Assembly: GCA_030614645.1 (NCBI GenBank) | Contig: JAUWTR010000075.1 | Span: 1-7,329, forward strand | Direction: 5' to 3' | DNA length: 7,329 bases | Origin: Candidatus Aminicenantota bacterium | Lineage (GTDB): Bacteria; Acidobacteriota; Aminicenantia; Aminicenantales; Aminicenantaceae | The notes under the pieces: model-generated | Seen by the model: the letters and a program-made list of their open reading frames with translations, nothing else | Told to the model about the DNA's origin: nothing | The model's database searches: none | Shown: in pieces, positions 6,831 through 7,329 of the stretch | Layout of the letters: each line of letters begins with the position of its first letter | Numbering within the stretch: the first letter of the stretch is position 1 | Made by a program: the position numbers and the translations under genes

Positions 6831-7329
6831 ATGAATATGTTCACTTCTACTCAAATAATCCTGGCAGTTATGGTTGCGGTTTATATTGTCGCAAAGGTCT
6901 TTAAGATCTCAACCGAACTCTCCTTGTTTTTAGCCGCAATCTTCGGCGCCCTTGCCGGAGGAGCCGGGATACCTGCCAGGCATATCGTTGAAGGAGCTTT
7001 TACCTATCTGGACATATGTCTAATATTTATAACTGCTACTCTTTTTATGAATCTTTTTAAGGGGTCTGGCGGAGTGGCATTTGTAATTCGTGGTATCCTC
7101 ACAAAATTTTATAGGCACAAATCCATTCTTTTTATTCTGATAACTTTTCTTCTATTGCTTCCTGGAGCACTGACAGGAGCCGGTAGTGTGACTGTTTTGA
7201 TAACCGGAGGTATGATTGCGGTTGTCCTGAATTATATGGGGATTCCCAAACCAAAAGCAGCCGCAATAATCTTTATTCTGGCCGGATTAAGCGCAGCAGC
7301 TCCGCCTGTCAGCCTCTGGGCCATGCTGA
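6831..7329 (+). CDS. TRAP/DctM-like (ion transporter superfamily) large permease, N-terminal 166 residues
   Basis: This frame opens at ATG 6831 (alternative ATG 6837) and runs off the window without a stop. The 166 visible residues are very hydrophobic. They contain about six membrane segments, at roughly residues 6-24, 29-46, 59-76, 97-113, 116-134 and 143-160. The motif PGALTGAGSVTVLITGG (111-127) and the segment LSAAAPPVSLWAM (153-165) resemble the first half of TRAP large permeases (DctM) and related ion-transporter-superfamily carriers of carboxylates. The pattern there is a re-entrant hairpin followed by small-residue and proline-rich turns. No conventional DctP or DctQ gene precedes it. 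Instead it follows a small secreted protein and an unknown membrane protein. No Shine-Dalgarno is evident. Likely role: import or export of an organic acid or amino acid linked to the GRE pathway. Family placement is moderate and the substrate is unknown. Confidence 0.7.
   Translation, partial: MNMFTSTQIILAVMVAVYIVAKVFKISTELSLFLAAIFGALAGGAGIPARHIVEGAFTYLDICLIFITATLFMNLFKGSGGVAFVIRGILTKFYRHKSILFILITFLLLLPGALTGAGSVTVLITGGMIAVVLNYMGIPKPKAAAIIFILAGLSAAAPPVSLWAML

Noticed and set aside
1..7329. Mobile elements, tRNA or rRNA genes, CRISPR arrays, long repeats
   Set aside because: No transposase, integrase, RNA gene, array-like spacing or long direct or terminal repeats were visible. Genes cover nearly all the sequence and no gene-free stretch exceeds about 70 bases.

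Overview
This 7.3 kb window is fully coding on the + strand. It carries a catabolic gene cluster from an anaerobic bacterium. Glycyl radical enzymes are destroyed by oxygen, so a GRE with its activase points to an anaerobe or a facultative organism growing anaerobically. The base composition is moderately AT-rich, judged by eye. Shine-Dalgarno sites are clear before some genes and absent before others. I cannot name the phylum from this window.

Layout: (1) bases 1-386 are the 3' end of a radical-SAM GRE-activating enzyme. (2) Bases 389-2752 encode a complete 787-aa glycyl radical enzyme. Its catalytic and pocket residues sit at a constant -3 offset from those I recall for trans-4-hydroxy-L-proline dehydratase (HypD). 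(3) Bases 2798-4072 encode an iron-containing alcohol dehydrogenase of an unusual subfamily. (4) Bases 4094-5455 encode a LarA-family (nickel-pincer-cofactor) 2-hydroxyacid racemase/epimerase with all key residues present. (5) A good sigma70-type promoter lies at 5459-5487, directly after the larA stop. (6) Bases 5526-6152 encode a small secreted protein that looks like the DUF6305 family. (7) Bases 6177-6761 encode an unrecognised membrane protein, possibly frameshifted near its 3' end. (8) Bases 6831-7329 are the first 166 codons of a polytopic permease resembling TRAP/DctM or other ion-transporter-superfamily large permeases; it runs off the window.

Reading: the first four genes look like one transcription unit. 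In it a GRE, matured by the activase encoded just upstream, performs a radical dehydration or ring-opening. An NAD(P)-dependent Fe-ADH interconverts a carbonyl and an alcohol, and a LarA homologue adjusts the stereochemistry of a 2-hydroxyacid. The last three genes look like a separate or partly independent module for substrate uptake or product export, with an extracytoplasmic protein, a small membrane protein and a large permease. The GRE resembles HypD, but Fe-ADH plus LarA is not the neighbourhood I expect for hydroxyproline reduction, where a pyrroline-5-carboxylate reductase is typical. The true substrate and the transporter's architecture are the main open questions.
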